Part shown: piece by piece, positions 46,397-64,000 of the stretch
Position numbering within the stretch: position 1 is the first letter of the stretch
Layout: every line of letters begins with the position of its first letter
Assembly: GCF_019968765.1 (NCBI RefSeq)
Contig: NZ_CP074149.1
Coordinates: forward strand, 4,340,001-4,404,000
Reading direction: 5' to 3'
Origin: Enterobacter sp. JBIWA008
Lineage (GTDB): Bacteria > Pseudomonadota > Gammaproteobacteria > Enterobacterales > Enterobacteriaceae
DNA length: 64,000 bases
Translations under genes and position numbers: made by a program
The notes under the pieces: model-generated
Database searches by the model: none
Seen by the model: only the letters and a program-made list of their open reading frames with translations
What the model was told of the DNA's origin: nothing

Positions 46397-47492
46397 GGCA
46401 TGCCCTCCTTAATCGGACATAGCCGCCGGGTACAGCTGCGATCCACCCTGCTAACTCCAGTTCGAGTAGCTGTGCTACCGTTACTGGCACAGGTTGGCCG
46501 GCACGTTCAGCGACAACGTCAACAGGTGTTACCTCATCTCCTACGTTAGCCAGGAGCTTGGGAAATGGCAATGCCACCTTTCCCTGATCTGATGAATATT
46601 GTCGCTTTTCGGGATCTTCCTGCAGCCATTGCAACCCATATTGCAAATTTTCAAGAATATCTCCTACTTCCGTTACCGGCGTTGCCCCTTGCTTAATCAG
46701 CCAGTGGGGCCCCTCGCATCCGGGATTACCTATCGGACCAGGCAAGGCGAAGACTTCTCTCCCCTGTTCGAGCGCGCATCGCGCCGTGACCAGCGAACCG
46801 CTTCGGCGCGCCGCTTCAACCACCAGCACGCCTTTGCTAAGCCCACTGATAATTCGATTACGACGCGGAAAGTTTGCCGGCCTGGGCTGTGCGGAAAGCG
46901 GAAACTCAGACACTATCGCGCCGTCAGATTCGATAAGCCGCATCGCCAGTGCCTGATGCCTGCGTGGATAAATGCTAAAAAGACCGTTCCCCAGCACCGC
47001 TACACTTCGTCCTTTAACTGACAGCGCCGCGCTGTGGGCTACGCCGTCAATACCACAGGCCAGCCCGCTGGTGATCGTGAAACCGCTTTGTGACAGTTGT
47101 TCGCACAGGATTTTCCCCCATCGCTCGCCGTACCACGACGGCGCACGGCTACCTACCACCGCCAGTTGAACCGTATTAAGCGTCTCAGGGTTACCTTTTA
47201 CGAATAATGCCCCGGGATAATCAGGGATCGTGCGGAGCAAAGGGGGATAAAGGGGATGGTTGGCCGTTAATAAATGATGTCCCGGCTGCTCAAGCCACAT
47301 AAGGCTACGTTCCAGCTCGCTCTCATCAAGTGCAAAGAAGCGTTCAGTCTGCTTTGCTGTCAGCCCGGCGTTTCTGGCCACGAGCACGTTGAGGTGTTCC
47401 TGCTTCTGCAGTCGCGCAGCCGCTTCCAGCATTACATCACCACACAGCGACCCAGTGTGAACTAGCCGTAGCCATATCTCGTTAGACGTCAT
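46368..47492 (-). CDS. dprA: DNA-processing protein DprA (Smf)
   Basis: 374 residues from the ATG reading [10 protein letters not shown], which gives exactly the E. coli length; upstream in-frame starts would add 5 or 10 residues. It contains an N-terminal SAM-like helical domain, the extended Rossmann DprA core (about 75-290; [44 protein letters not shown]) and a C-terminal winged helix. In competent bacteria DprA loads RecA on incoming single strands; in enterics its role is less clear. Divergent from def. Confidence 0.94.
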   Translation of the reverse strand: MTSNEIWLRLVHTGSLCGDVMLEAAARLQKQEHLNVLVARNAGLTAKQTERFFALDESELERSLMWLEQPGHHLLTANHPLYPPLLRTIPDYPGALFVKGNPETLNTVQLAVVGSRAPSWYGERWGKILCEQLSQSGFTITSGLACGIDGVAHSAALSVKGRSVAVLGNGLFSIYPRRHQALAMRLIESDGAIVSEFPLSAQPRPANFPRRNRIISGLSKGVLVVEAARRSGSLVTARCALEQGREVFALPGPIGNPGCEGPHWLIKQGATPVTEVGDILENLQYGLQWLQEDPEKRQYSSDQGKVALPFPKLLANVGDEVTPVDVVAERAGQPVPVTVAQLLELELAGWIAAVPGGYVRLRRACHVRRTDVFV

Positions 47493-47545
47493 CCTTTCCC
47501 CTGCCATAAGCGGCCTGTGCAATCATTGCGATTGGTCACTGATGC

Positions 47546-47574
47546 TGTCAATCGATGGGGGATTTGTCTAGAAT
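47546..47574 (+). promoter_or_regulatory. Probable def-fmt promoter
   Basis: TAGAAT at 47569-47574 is a good -10; TGTCAA at 47546-47551 is at 17-bp spacing but is a poor -35. It lies in the dprA/def divergent spacer, about 45 bp before the def ATG. Confidence 0.5.
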
Positions 47575-47619
47575 AGAGAGAGTATTCTTATCAACTACTG
47601 AACACGACTCTGGAAATTT

Positions 47620-48129
47620 ATGGCAGTTTTGCAAGTGTTACATATTCCGGACGAGCGCCTTCGCATCGTCGCTGAACCGGTCAAAGAAGTGAATGCAGAA
47701 ATCCAGCGTATCGTTGATGATATGTTCGATACCATGTACGCCGAAGAAGGCATTGGCCTGGCGGCGACGCAGGTGGACATTCACAAGCGTATTATCGTGA
47801 TTGATGTTTCCGAAAATCGCGATGAGCGTCTGGTGCTGATCAACCCTGAGCTGCTCGAAAAGAGTGGCGAAACCGGTATTGAGGAAGGCTGTCTGTCCAT
47901 TCCTGAACAGCGTGCTTTAGTTCCGCGTGCCGAAAAAGTGAAAATTCGCGCGCTGGATCGTGACGGTAATCCGTTCGAACTGGAAGCAGACGACCTGCTG
48001 GCGATTTGTATTCAGCATGAGATGGATCACCTGGTCGGTAAACTGTTTATCGATTACCTCTCGCCGCTGAAACAGCAGCGTATTCGTCAAAAAGTAGAAA
48101 AACTGGATCGTTTGCGTTCTCGCGCATAA
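47620..48129 (+). CDS. def: Peptide deformylase
   Basis: 169 residues. Removes the formyl group from nascent N-terminal methionine. The three family motifs are intact: GIGLAATQ (about 44-51), EEGCLSIP (about 88-95, metal-ligand cysteine) and [12 protein letters not shown] (about 132-143, two metal histidines and the catalytic glutamate). It is followed by fmt after 25 bp; the two enzymes act at opposite ends of the formylation cycle. Confidence 0.98.
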   Translation: MAVLQVLHIPDERLRIVAEPVKEVNAEIQRIVDDMFDTMYAEEGIGLAATQVDIHKRIIVIDVSENRDERLVLINPELLEKSGETGIEEGCLSIPEQRALVPRAEKVKIRALDRDGNPFELEADDLLAICIQHEMDHLVGKLFIDYLSPLKQQRIRQKVEKLDRLRSRA

Positions 48130-48154
48130 CGTCCCCCCGGATACAAGGATCATC

Positions 48155-49102
48155 GTGTCTAAAACACTACGTATTATCTTCGCGGGAACCCCTGATTTTG
48201 CAGCGCGTCATCTTGACGCGCTGTTATCGTCTGGTCACCAGGTTGTTGGCGTCTTTACCCAGCCAGACCGTCCTGCTGGTCGCGGCAAAAAACTGATGCC
48301 GAGCCCAGTAAAAGTGCTGGCAGAAGAGAATGGGCTACCGGTTTTCCAGCCCGCATCGTTGCGCCCACAGGAAAATCAGCAGTTGGTTGCTGACCTGAAT
48401 GCTGACGTAATGGTGGTGGTGGCTTACGGTTTAATTCTGCCGAAAACGGTGCTTGATATGCCTCGCCTGGGGTGCATTAACGTGCATGGATCTCTGCTCC
48501 CACGCTGGCGTGGTGCTGCACCAATCCAGCGCTCGCTGTGGGCGGGTGATGCCGAAACGGGCGTTACCATCATGAAGATGGACGTAGGTTTAGACACCGG
48601 CGATATGCTGTATAAACTGGCCTGCCCCATTACGTCAGACGATACCAGCGCCACGCTGTATGACAAACTGGCAGACCTTGGTCCACAAGGGCTTATCGAG
48701 ACGCTCCAGCAGCTTGCTGACAATACGGCGAAACCGGAAGTTCAAGATGACGCGCTGGTGACTTATGCCGAAAAACTGAGCAAAGAAGAAGCGCGGATCG
48801 ACTGGTCCCTGTCAGCCGCTCAACTTGAACGCTGCATTCGCGCTTTTAATCCGTGGCCAATGAGCTGGATGGAGATTGATGAGCAGCCAGTGAAAGTCTG
48901 GAAAGCCTCCGTCATTAGCGGTACTACCACAGCTGAACCCGGTACGATTATTGACGCCAACAAGAACGGGATCCAGGTGGCGACCGCGCAAGGGATCCTG
49001 AATCTTGAATCGCTACAACCGGCCGGTAAGAAGGCCATGAGCGTTCAGGATCTGTTAAATTCCCGTCGCGAATGGTTTATTCCGGGCAATCGTCTCGCCT
49101 GA
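48155..49102 (+). CDS. fmt: Methionyl-tRNA formyltransferase
   Basis: 315 residues, starting with GTG. It formylates initiator Met-tRNA with 10-formyl-tetrahydrofolate. The catalytic domain has [12 protein letters not shown] (about 9-20), the flexible RPAGRGKK loop and [18 protein letters not shown] (about 109-126, catalytic histidine); the C-terminal barrel binds tRNA. It is in the def-fmt-rsmB-trkA order usual for enterics. Confidence 0.97.
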   Translation: MSKTLRIIFAGTPDFAARHLDALLSSGHQVVGVFTQPDRPAGRGKKLMPSPVKVLAEENGLPVFQPASLRPQENQQLVADLNADVMVVVAYGLILPKTVLDMPRLGCINVHGSLLPRWRGAAPIQRSLWAGDAETGVTIMKMDVGLDTGDMLYKLACPITSDDTSATLYDKLADLGPQGLIETLQQLADNTAKPEVQDDALVTYAEKLSKEEARIDWSLSAAQLERCIRAFNPWPMSWMEIDEQPVKVWKASVISGTTTAEPGTIIDANKNGIQVATAQGILNLESLQPAGKKAMSVQDLLNSRREWFIPGNRLA

Positions 49103-49154
49103 GCAAATTTATTCATAAGGCCCGGTGTTTCCGGGCATTTTTATTTTTACGGTT

Positions 49155-50441
49155 ATGAAAAAACAAAATCTACGCAGCATGGCGGCTCAGGCCGTTGAGC
49201 AGGTTATCGAGCAGGGCCAGTCCTTAAGTAACGTCCTGCCTTCCCTGCAACAAAAAGTATCTGATAAAGACAAAGCCCTGCTTCAGGAGCTCTGCTTTGG
49301 CGTTCTGCGCACACTTTCTCAGCTTGAGTGGTTGATAAACAAGCTGATGTCACGCCCAATGACAGGCAAGCAGCGCAGCGTACACTATTTGATTATGGTG
49401 GGTTTTTATCAGCTTATTCATACCCGCATCCCACCTCATGCCGCGCTGGCTGAGACGGTGGAAGGCGCCGTTGCGATTAAACGTCCTCAGCTGAAAGGAC
49501 TGATCAACGGCGTACTGCGTCAGTTCCAGAGACAGCAGGAAGAGCTTCTTGCTGAATTTGCCCAAAGCGAAGCGCGTTTCCTGCACCCGGATTGGCTGTT
49601 GAAGCGCCTGAAAAAAGCTTATCCACAGCAGTGGCAGGAGATTGCCGATGCAAACAACCAGCGTCCGCCAATGTGGTTACGCGTGAATCGTAATCACCAC
49701 ACTCGTGACGAATGGCTGGCATTACTTGAAGAAGCTGGAATGAGTGGATTCCCGCATGAAGCCTATCCGGATGCAGTACGCATGGCATCACCGGCACCGG
49801 TACATGCATTACCCGGTTTTGATGAAGGCTGGGTAACCGTACAGGATGCCTCGGCTCAGGGTTGCATGACCTGGCTTGAACCCAAAAATGGTGAGCAGAT
49901 CCTCGATCTGTGCGCCGCGCCTGGGGGCAAAACGACGCATATTCTTGAAGTGGCTCCGCAGGCCATCGTGATGGCAGTGGACGTCGATGAACAGCGCCTC
50001 TCACGCGTCTACGACAACCTTAAGCGTCTGGGCATGAAGGCTCAGGTTAAGCAAGGCGATGGACGCAAGCCCGTAGAATGGTGTGGTGAAACCCAGTTCG
50101 ATCGCATCTTGCTGGATGCCCCGTGCTCTGCAACCGGTGTTATTCGTCGTCATCCGGACATCAAGTGGCTACGCCGCGATCGTGATATTAAGGAACTTGC
50201 CCAACTGCAATCCGACATTCTCGACGCCATTTGGCCGCATCTGAAACCTGGCGGAACGCTGGTCTATGCGACTTGCTCCGTACTGCCGGAAGAAAACAGC
50301 CAGCAAATCGCGGCCTTCCTTAAACGTACTCCGGACGCCGCGCTGCGCGATACGGGGACGCCTGAATCCCCAGGTCTGCAGAACCTGCCGGGTGCAGAAG
50401 AAGGTGATGGCTTCTTTTACGCTAAGCTAATCAAAGAGTGA
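49155..50441 (+). CDS. rsmB: 16S rRNA m5C967 methyltransferase RsmB
   Basis: 428 residues from the ATG reading M-K-K-Q-N-L-R-S; ten further codons are open upstream but not conserved. The N-terminal NusB-like domain (about 1-140) is followed by the SAM methyltransferase domain with [14 protein letters not shown] (about 258-271), the motif IV cysteine in [15 protein letters not shown] and the catalytic cysteine in [11 protein letters not shown]. It methylates C967 of 16S rRNA. No strong ribosome-binding site is visible. Confidence 0.95.
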   Translation: MKKQNLRSMAAQAVEQVIEQGQSLSNVLPSLQQKVSDKDKALLQELCFGVLRTLSQLEWLINKLMSRPMTGKQRSVHYLIMVGFYQLIHTRIPPHAALAETVEGAVAIKRPQLKGLINGVLRQFQRQQEELLAEFAQSEARFLHPDWLLKRLKKAYPQQWQEIADANNQRPPMWLRVNRNHHTRDEWLALLEEAGMSGFPHEAYPDAVRMASPAPVHALPGFDEGWVTVQDASAQGCMTWLEPKNGEQILDLCAAPGGKTTHILEVAPQAIVMAVDVDEQRLSRVYDNLKRLGMKAQVKQGDGRKPVEWCGETQFDRILLDAPCSATGVIRRHPDIKWLRRDRDIKELAQLQSDILDAIWPHLKPGGTLVYATCSVLPEENSQQIAAFLKRTPDAALRDTGTPESPGLQNLPGAEEGDGFFYAKLIKE

Positions 50442-50463
50442 TGTTGAGAACAGGTCACGAGAT

Positions 50464-51840
50464 ATGAAGATTATCATTCTGGGTGCAGGACAGGTGGGCG
50501 GAACGCTGGCGGAAAACCTTGTTGGCGAAAACAACGACATCACGATTGTTGATACCAATGGCGATCGTCTGCGCGTCTTGCAGGACAAATTTGACCTGCG
50601 CGTGGTGCAGGGTCATGGTTCGCACCCACGCGTTCTTCGTGAGGCGGGCGCCGACGATGCCGACATGCTGGTTGCGGTAACCAGTTCTGACGAAACCAAT
50701 ATGGTGGCCTGTCAGGTGGCCTACTCGCTTTTCAACACGCCAAACCGAATTGCGCGTATTCGTTCTCCGGACTATGTTCGCGATGCTGAAAAACTGTTTA
50801 ATTCCGAAGCGGTCCCCATTGACCACCTCATCGCGCCAGAACAGCTGGTTATCGACAATATCTATCGCCTGATCGAATATCCGGGAGCACTGCAGGTAGT
50901 GAACTTTGCCGAGGGCAAAGTGAGTCTGGCAGTGGTTAAGGCCTATTACGGCGGACCATTGATCGGCAATGCGCTTTCCACCATGCGCGAGCACATGCCG
51001 CATATCGATACGCGCGTCGCAGCTATTTTCCGTCACGACAGGCCAATTCGCCCGCAAGGTTCCACGATTGTCGAAGCCGGTGATGAGGTCTTCTTTATTG
51101 CGGCCTCACAGCATATTCGTGCGGTAATGAGTGAACTTCAGCGCCTCGAAAAACCCTATAAACGCATTATGCTGGTCGGCGGCGGCAATATCGGTGCCGG
51201 TCTGGCACATAGGCTGGAAAAAGATTACAGCGTGAAGTTGATCGAGCGCGATCAACAGCGTGCTGCTGAACTGGCGGAAAAACTGCAAAATACGATCGTA
51301 TTTTATGGTGATGCATCTGATCAGGAGTTGCTGGCTGAAGAGCATATTGATCAGGTTGATCTCTTTATTGCCGTCACCAACGACGACGAGGCGAATATAA
51401 TGTCCGCCATGCTAGCGAAGCGCATGGGGGCCAAAAAAGTCATGGTGCTTATTCAGCGCAAGGCATATGTCGATCTGGTTCAGGGCAGCGTTATTGACAT
51501 TGCCATTTCCCCTCAGCAGGCGACAATTTCCGCGCTCCTGAGCCATGTTCGTAAAGCGGATATTGTCGGTGTGTCATCGCTCCGCCGTGGCGTAGCGGAA
51601 GCCATCGAAGCCGTAGCTCATGGAGATGAAACGACGTCTCGAGTCGTCGGCCGTTCGATCGACGAAATTAAACTGCCGCCAGGCACGATTATCGGCGCCG
51701 TTGTGCGCGGGAATGATGTCATGATTGCCAATGATAATTTACGGATTGAGCAAGGCGATCACGTTATTATGTTCCTTACCGATAAAAAATTTATTACCGA
51801 CGTCGAACGTTTATTCCAGCCAAGTCCATTCTTCCTTTAA
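50464..51840 (+). CDS. trkA: Trk potassium uptake regulatory subunit TrkA
   Basis: 458 residues, the E. coli length. It is a peripheral membrane protein with two tandem RCK units, each with an NAD-binding Rossmann domain ([13 protein letters not shown] at about 7-19; [13 protein letters not shown] near 240) and a TrkA-C ligand domain. It gates the TrkH/TrkG potassium channels in response to ATP and NAD(H). It follows rsmB by 22 bp and is ended by a terminator hairpin. Confidence 0.97.
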   Translation: MKIIILGAGQVGGTLAENLVGENNDITIVDTNGDRLRVLQDKFDLRVVQGHGSHPRVLREAGADDADMLVAVTSSDETNMVACQVAYSLFNTPNRIARIRSPDYVRDAEKLFNSEAVPIDHLIAPEQLVIDNIYRLIEYPGALQVVNFAEGKVSLAVVKAYYGGPLIGNALSTMREHMPHIDTRVAAIFRHDRPIRPQGSTIVEAGDEVFFIAASQHIRAVMSELQRLEKPYKRIMLVGGGNIGAGLAHRLEKDYSVKLIERDQQRAAELAEKLQNTIVFYGDASDQELLAEEHIDQVDLFIAVTNDDEANIMSAMLAKRMGAKKVMVLIQRKAYVDLVQGSVIDIAISPQQATISALLSHVRKADIVGVSSLRRGVAEAIEAVAHGDETTSRVVGRSIDEIKLPPGTIIGAVVRGNDVMIANDNLRIEQGDHVIMFLTDKKFITDVERLFQPSPFFL

Positions 51841-51846
51841 AGGATT

Positions 51847-51868
51847 GGGTGCTCGAGTAAGAGCACCC
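51847..51868 (+). terminator. Terminator after trkA
   Basis: GGGTGCTC and GAGCACCC arms around a 6-base loop 6 bp after the trkA stop, followed by TTACTTTATCC. Good stem, imperfect U-run. Confidence 0.8.
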
Positions 51869-51986
51869 TTACTTTATCCTTTCCATTTCTGTGCCTTCTA
51901 TTTTTCATAATGTTTAATTATCCCGAATGGCAATTGGCTAATCATTTGTTAAACTTAAACTCGTCAGCTGGCACAAGGAGAGAACA

Positions 51987-52397
51987 ATGAGTTTTATTAA
52001 AGAATTTCGCGAATTTGCGATGCGCGGAAACGTGGTGGATTTGGCAGTGGGTGTCATTATTGGTGCAGCATTCGGCAAGATTGTTTCATCATTGGTGGCC
52101 GACATTATCATGCCACCTTTAGGGTTGTTAATCGGCGGCATAGATTTCAAACAGTTCGCGTTCACGCTGCGTGAAGCGCAGGGTGATGTTCCAGCAGTAG
52201 TAATGCACTATGGCGTATTTATTCAGAACGTATTTGATTTTGTGATTGTCGCGTTTGCCATTTTTATGGCCATCAAGCTAATCAACAGGCTCAACCGTAA
52301 AAAAGAAGAGCCAGCTGCAACACCTGCGCCAACTAAAGAGGAAGTGCTGCTGAGTGAGATCCGCGATCTGTTAAAAGAACAGAATAACCGCGTCTAA
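51987..52397 (+). CDS. mscL: Large-conductance mechanosensitive channel MscL
   Basis: 136 residues, the E. coli length. Homopentameric channel that opens under membrane tension and saves cells from hypo-osmotic shock. N-terminal amphipathic helix [15 protein letters not shown], pore-lining TM1 (about 17-45, [20 protein letters not shown]), periplasmic loop, TM2 (about 75-100) and a charged cytoplasmic helical bundle at the C-terminus. GGAGA precedes the ATG. Its stop is directly next to the arfA stop codon on the other strand. Confidence 0.98.
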   Translation: MSFIKEFREFAMRGNVVDLAVGVIIGAAFGKIVSSLVADIIMPPLGLLIGGIDFKQFAFTLREAQGDVPAVVMHYGVFIQNVFDFVIVAFAIFMAIKLINRLNRKKEEPAATPAPTKEEVLLSEIRDLLKEQNNRV

Positions 52398-52613
52398 TCA
52401 ATAGATAAAAGCAGGAAGGCCAGTGGTAAATAAGCGATTCGCTTGCTTGCCACTGGCCTCCCAGTTACCCCGTTTTTCATGTTTGTCTTTACGCAGATAA
52501 CTTCCTTTCCCTTTTTTGTTCTTCTCAACGCGCTGCCTGAATAACGGGTCGTGAAGTAACGCCTCAATGGCATTGTCCTTTATTTGTCCTTTCGTATGCT
52601 GATAGCGGCTCAT
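52398..52613 (-). CDS. arfA: Alternative ribosome-rescue factor ArfA
   Basis: 71 residues encoded. The N-terminal 55 residues ([20 protein letters not shown], then [12 protein letters not shown]) match E. coli ArfA, which recruits release factor 2 to ribosomes stalled without a stop codon. The full-length protein has a hydrophobic tail ([11 protein letters not shown]) and is known in E. coli to be unstable; the active form arises because the mRNA is cut or terminates within the gene at a hairpin. That hairpin is present here (52417-52459), so ArfA would be made only when tmRNA rescue is insufficient. Confidence 0.94.
   Translation of the reverse strand: MSRYQHTKGQIKDNAIEALLHDPLFRQRVEKNKKGKGSYLRKDKHEKRGNWEASGKQANRLFTTGLPAFIY
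52417..52459. terminator. Long hairpin inside arfA, also behind mscL
   Basis: AGGCCAGTGG and CCACTGGCCT arms extend through AAATAAGCG/CGCTTGCTT with few mismatches to a 4-base or smaller loop. It overlaps arfA codons near 52-66 and lies 20 bp after the mscL stop. In E. coli the matching structure is cleaved by RNase III or terminates arfA mRNA early; for mscL it can act as a 3' barrier. Confidence 0.85.
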
Positions 52614-52670
52614 AATGTCTCCAGAGCAGGGTTTATGACGACGGGAGTCTAGACCCGGATGAACTAAAAA

Positions 52671-53096
52671 TCAACAGCCCTGTTTTTCTCCACTCGCTCC
52701 CTGTTCAAGGGTTTCGAGAATTGAACAGTAAATACTGCTGTGGGCCGTCCCGCAGCAGGCATCATTCAGCCTTTGCAGAGAGCGCTGCATGGTTTGCAAT
52801 TCCTGAATGCGTGCTTCAACTTCATCCAGCCGGGCCTGCACAATGCTTTTAGATTCCTGACAGGTGTGATGCTCCGGATCGATGCGGATCGATAATAACT
52901 CACGGATCGAATCCAGCGTGAAGCCGAGCTGACGCGCATAACGAATAAACCGTAGTCGCTGTAGGTCGTTATCGGTATAAAGGCGAAAGCCTCCTTCTGT
53001 ACGAACTTCATGATCGATCATCTGCTGCTTTTCGTAATACCGGATGGTATCCGGCGTGACGTTCGCAAGCTTCGCAAGTTCACCAATACGGTACAT
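52671..53096 (-). CDS. zntR: Zn(II)-responsive MerR-family regulator ZntR
   Basis: 141 residues, the E. coli length. An N-terminal winged helix-turn-helix (MYRIGELAKLANVTPDTIRYY), a long dimerisation helix and a C-terminal metal-binding loop with cysteines in CCGTAHSSIYC plus C79-type CQES and the final C. It activates the zinc exporter gene zntA by DNA untwisting when zinc is in excess. zntA itself is not in this window. It begins 2 bp after yhdN ends. Confidence 0.96.
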   Translation of the reverse strand: MYRIGELAKLANVTPDTIRYYEKQQMIDHEVRTEGGFRLYTDNDLQRLRFIRYARQLGFTLDSIRELLSIRIDPEHHTCQESKSIVQARLDEVEARIQELQTMQRSLQRLNDACCGTAHSSIYCSILETLEQGASGEKQGC

Positions 53097-53098
53097 AA

Positions 53099-53467
53099 CT
53101 ACTCCTCGTTTATTTTCTGCATCAATCTTTGGCCGTATTCACCGCGCAGAAAATCAGTGTTAATCCCTGCCTGGCGCAGCTTGAGTTCAAGCAGGGTGAG
53201 GTGGCGGCTAAGTTCAGCGTATCGTGGATCGTCATTACGGATCCCTTTGAGAAGATCGGCCAGTGCTACAGCCTCTCTGCGCTGTTCGAGCTCCGGAGGG
53301 AGACAGCCGGCATTTTTCAGTAAACGGTATCCAGCCCGTAGCTCAGGCGCTATATGCGAATCATCGTCAAGCACAAGGGGCTCGCCGCTTCCCGGGAGAT
53401 CGTCGAATTCACCTTTTTTTTGGGCATCGCGAATATGGCGTTCTGCCCACTGGTCGAGCAACCACAT
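53099..53467 (-). CDS. yhdN: Conserved DnaJ-related DUF1992 protein YhdN
   Basis: 122 residues, the E. coli length. The DUF1992 motif (WAERHIRDAQKKGEFDDLPG, about 7-26) is complete and is followed by two helices. The family is related to the DnaJ homologue subfamily C member 28; function in bacteria unknown. It precedes zntR by 2 bp, so the two are co-transcribed, and it follows the alpha operon terminator. Confidence 0.92.
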   Translation of the reverse strand: MWLLDQWAERHIRDAQKKGEFDDLPGSGEPLVLDDDSHIAPELRAGYRLLKNAGCLPPELEQRREAVALADLLKGIRNDDPRYAELSRHLTLLELKLRQAGINTDFLRGEYGQRLMQKINEE

Positions 53468-53533
53468 TACCGGCTCCTGGGGATGAACAGAATTGATACA
53501 GACATTGTAGAGAAGTGGGGATATCGCGGATAT

Positions 53534-53561
53534 AAAAAAACCCGCCGAAGCGGGTTTTTTT
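53534..53561 (-). terminator. Terminator of the alpha (rpsM-rplQ) operon
   Basis: AAAAAAACCCGC and GCGGGTTTTTTT arms with a CGAA loop, 14 bp past the rplQ stop. The flanking A and T runs make it usable in both directions. Confidence 0.93.
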
Positions 53562-53574
53562 ACGTTACTGCAGA

Positions 53575-53982
<408 letters not shown>

Positions 53983-53998
53983 TTAACCTGTGATCCGG

Positions 53999-54988
53999 TT
54001 ACTCGTCAGCAATGCTTGCCGGTGGCCAGTTTTCCAGGCGCATGCCCAGAGACAGACCACGTGAAGCCAGCACGTCTTTAATCTCAGTAAGAGATTTTTT
54101 ACCCAGGTTCGGCGTTTTCAGCAACTCAACCTCGGTACGCTGTACCAGATCACCGATATAGTGGATAGCTTCTGCCTTGAGGCAGTTAGCAGAGCGGACA
54201 GTCAATTCGAGATCGTCAACAGGGCGCAGCAGGATCGGATCGAATTCTGGTTTCTCTTCTTTCACTTCCGGCTGACGTACATCACGTAAGTCAACGAAAG
54301 CTTCCAGTTGTTCTGCCAGGATGGTTGCCGCACGACGAATCGCCTCTTCAGGATCGATTGTGCCATTGGTTTCCATTTCGATGACCAGCTTGTCCAGGTC
54401 GGTACGCTGTTCTACACGCGCTGCTTCAACATTGTAGGCAATACGCTCTACAGGGCTATAGCATGCGTCGACCAGCAGACGGCCGATTGGGCGCTCATCT
54501 TCTTCCGAATGAATTCGGGCAGAAGCCGGCACATAACCACGACCGCGCTGAACTTTGATACGCATGCTAATCGCTGCGTTCTCATCGGTCAGGTGGCAGA
54601 TCACGTGCTGCGGCTTGACGATTTCAACATCACCGTCGTGGGTGATGTCGGCTGCAGTCACAGGGCCAATGCCAGATTTATTCAGAGTAAGAATAACTTC
54701 ATCTTTACCCTGAACTCTCACCGCCAGCCCTTTCAGGTTGAGCAGGATTTCAAGGATATCTTCCTGAACGCCTTCTTTGGTGCTGTACTCATGAAGTACA
54801 CCATCAATCTCAACCTCGGTCACCGCGCAACCCGGCATCGATGAGAGCAGAATACGGCGCAGTGCGTTACCCAGAGTATGGCCAAAGCCACGCTCTAAAG
54901 GCTCAAGGGTCACCTTGGCGTGCGTCGAACTCACTTGCTCGATATCTACCAGGCGCGGTTTTAGAAACTCTGTCACAGAACCCTGCAT
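53999..54988 (-). CDS. rpoA: RNA polymerase alpha subunit
   Basis: 329 residues, the E. coli length. The N-terminal domain (about 1-235) dimerises and binds beta and beta'; after a linker the C-terminal domain (about 250-329; [20 protein letters not shown]) contacts UP elements, CRP and Fis. Residues R265-type in RSANCLKAE are intact, so it can use the UP element in front of the rRNA P1. It is between rpsD and rplQ in the alpha operon. Confidence 0.99.
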
Positions 54989-55013
54989 TGTGTCCTCTCT
55001 TTGGTACTAAGCT

Positions 55014-55637
<624 letters not shown>

Positions 55638-55667
55638 CTATCTCCAACTAACCTAAAAAACGGAGCG

Positions 55668-56060
<393 letters not shown>

Positions 56061-56073
56061 TCAATCACCCCGA

Positions 56074-58056
<1,983 letters not shown>

Positions 58057-58063
58057 CTGCTAC

Positions 58064-59197
<1,134 letters not shown>

Positions 59198-59202
59198 CTA
59201 CC

Positions 59203-60510
<1,308 letters not shown>

Positions 60511-60534
60511 TTACTCCCGTGATTCAATTGGTAA

Positions 60535-60840
<306 letters not shown>

Positions 60841-60854
60841 TCAGTAACCCTACC

Positions 60855-62219
<1,365 letters not shown>

Positions 62220-62249
62220 AATAAACGGCTCATCGCTGAGCCGTTTATT
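62220..62249 (-). terminator. Hairpin at the end of the S10 operon
   Basis: AATAAACGGCTCA and TGAGCCGTTTATT form a perfect 13-bp stem with a 4-base loop; on the minus strand TTTTCT follows. It lies 22 bp after the rpsQ stop and directly before the spc promoter, so it should terminate S10 transcription at least in part. Confidence 0.9.
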
Positions 62250-62271
62250 CGTATTGAGAAGGCGTACTGTA

Positions 62272-64000
<1,729 letters not shown>

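Overview
The window is a stretch of the main chromosome of an enteric gammaproteobacterium. Gene content and order follow the aaeB-to-S10 segment of the Escherichia coli chromosome almost gene for gene, but with several additions: msrPQ and aroQ beside accBC, a periplasmic alpha carbonic anhydrase gene, and an MHYT-GGDEF-EAL gene. Protein sequences are close to, but clearly distinct from, E. coli. An Enterobacter-like organism (E. cloacae complex or a near neighbour) is my best inference; the sequence alone does not fix the species.

Layout. 1-1.5 kb: aaeA (cut by the window edge) and aaeX, divergent from their LysR regulator aaeR. 1.5-13.9 kb, minus strand: tldD, yhdP, rng, yhdE, mreD, mreC, mreB and csrD, covering peptide maturation, outer-membrane lipid transport, RNA processing, rod-shape determination and CsrB/C decay. 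14-21.9 kb, plus strand: acuI, msrPQ (periplasmic methionine sulfoxide repair), aroQ-accB-accC, yhdT-panF and prmA. 22-24.8 kb: alpha carbonic anhydrase, dusB-fis with its stringently controlled promoter, yhdU. 24.9-32.7 kb: MHYT-GGDEF-EAL protein, acrS, acrEF efflux pump, lipoprotein yhdV. 33.1-37.4 kb: yhdWXYZ amino-acid ABC transporter behind a probable sigma-54/NtrC promoter.

37.4-43.1 kb, minus strand: a complete rRNA operon in the rrnD position (P1, P2, boxA, 16S, tRNA-Glu, 23S, 5S, tRNA-Thr, 5S, terminator). Its spacer carries tRNA-Glu where E. coli rrnD has Ile and Ala tRNAs. 43.2-47.5 kb: yrdA (plus), then yrdB, aroE, tsaC, yrdD, smg, dprA (minus). 47.6-52.4 kb, plus: def, fmt, rsmB, trkA, mscL. 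52.4-53.5 kb, minus: arfA, zntR, yhdN. From 53.5 kb to the end, minus: the alpha operon (rpsM to rplQ), the spc operon (rplN to rpmJ, including secY) and the distal S10 operon (rplV to rpsQ).

Most of the window is housekeeping. I found no prophage, insertion sequence, CRISPR array, toxin-antitoxin pair or defence system, and no cluster that looks like a new multi-gene system. The parts most worth a second look are the rRNA spacer swap and covarying 5S copies, the c-di-GMP gene whose 3' end overlaps acrS, the dyads between acrS and acrE, the palindrome in front of aroQ-accBC, and the sigma-54 control of yhdWXYZ.
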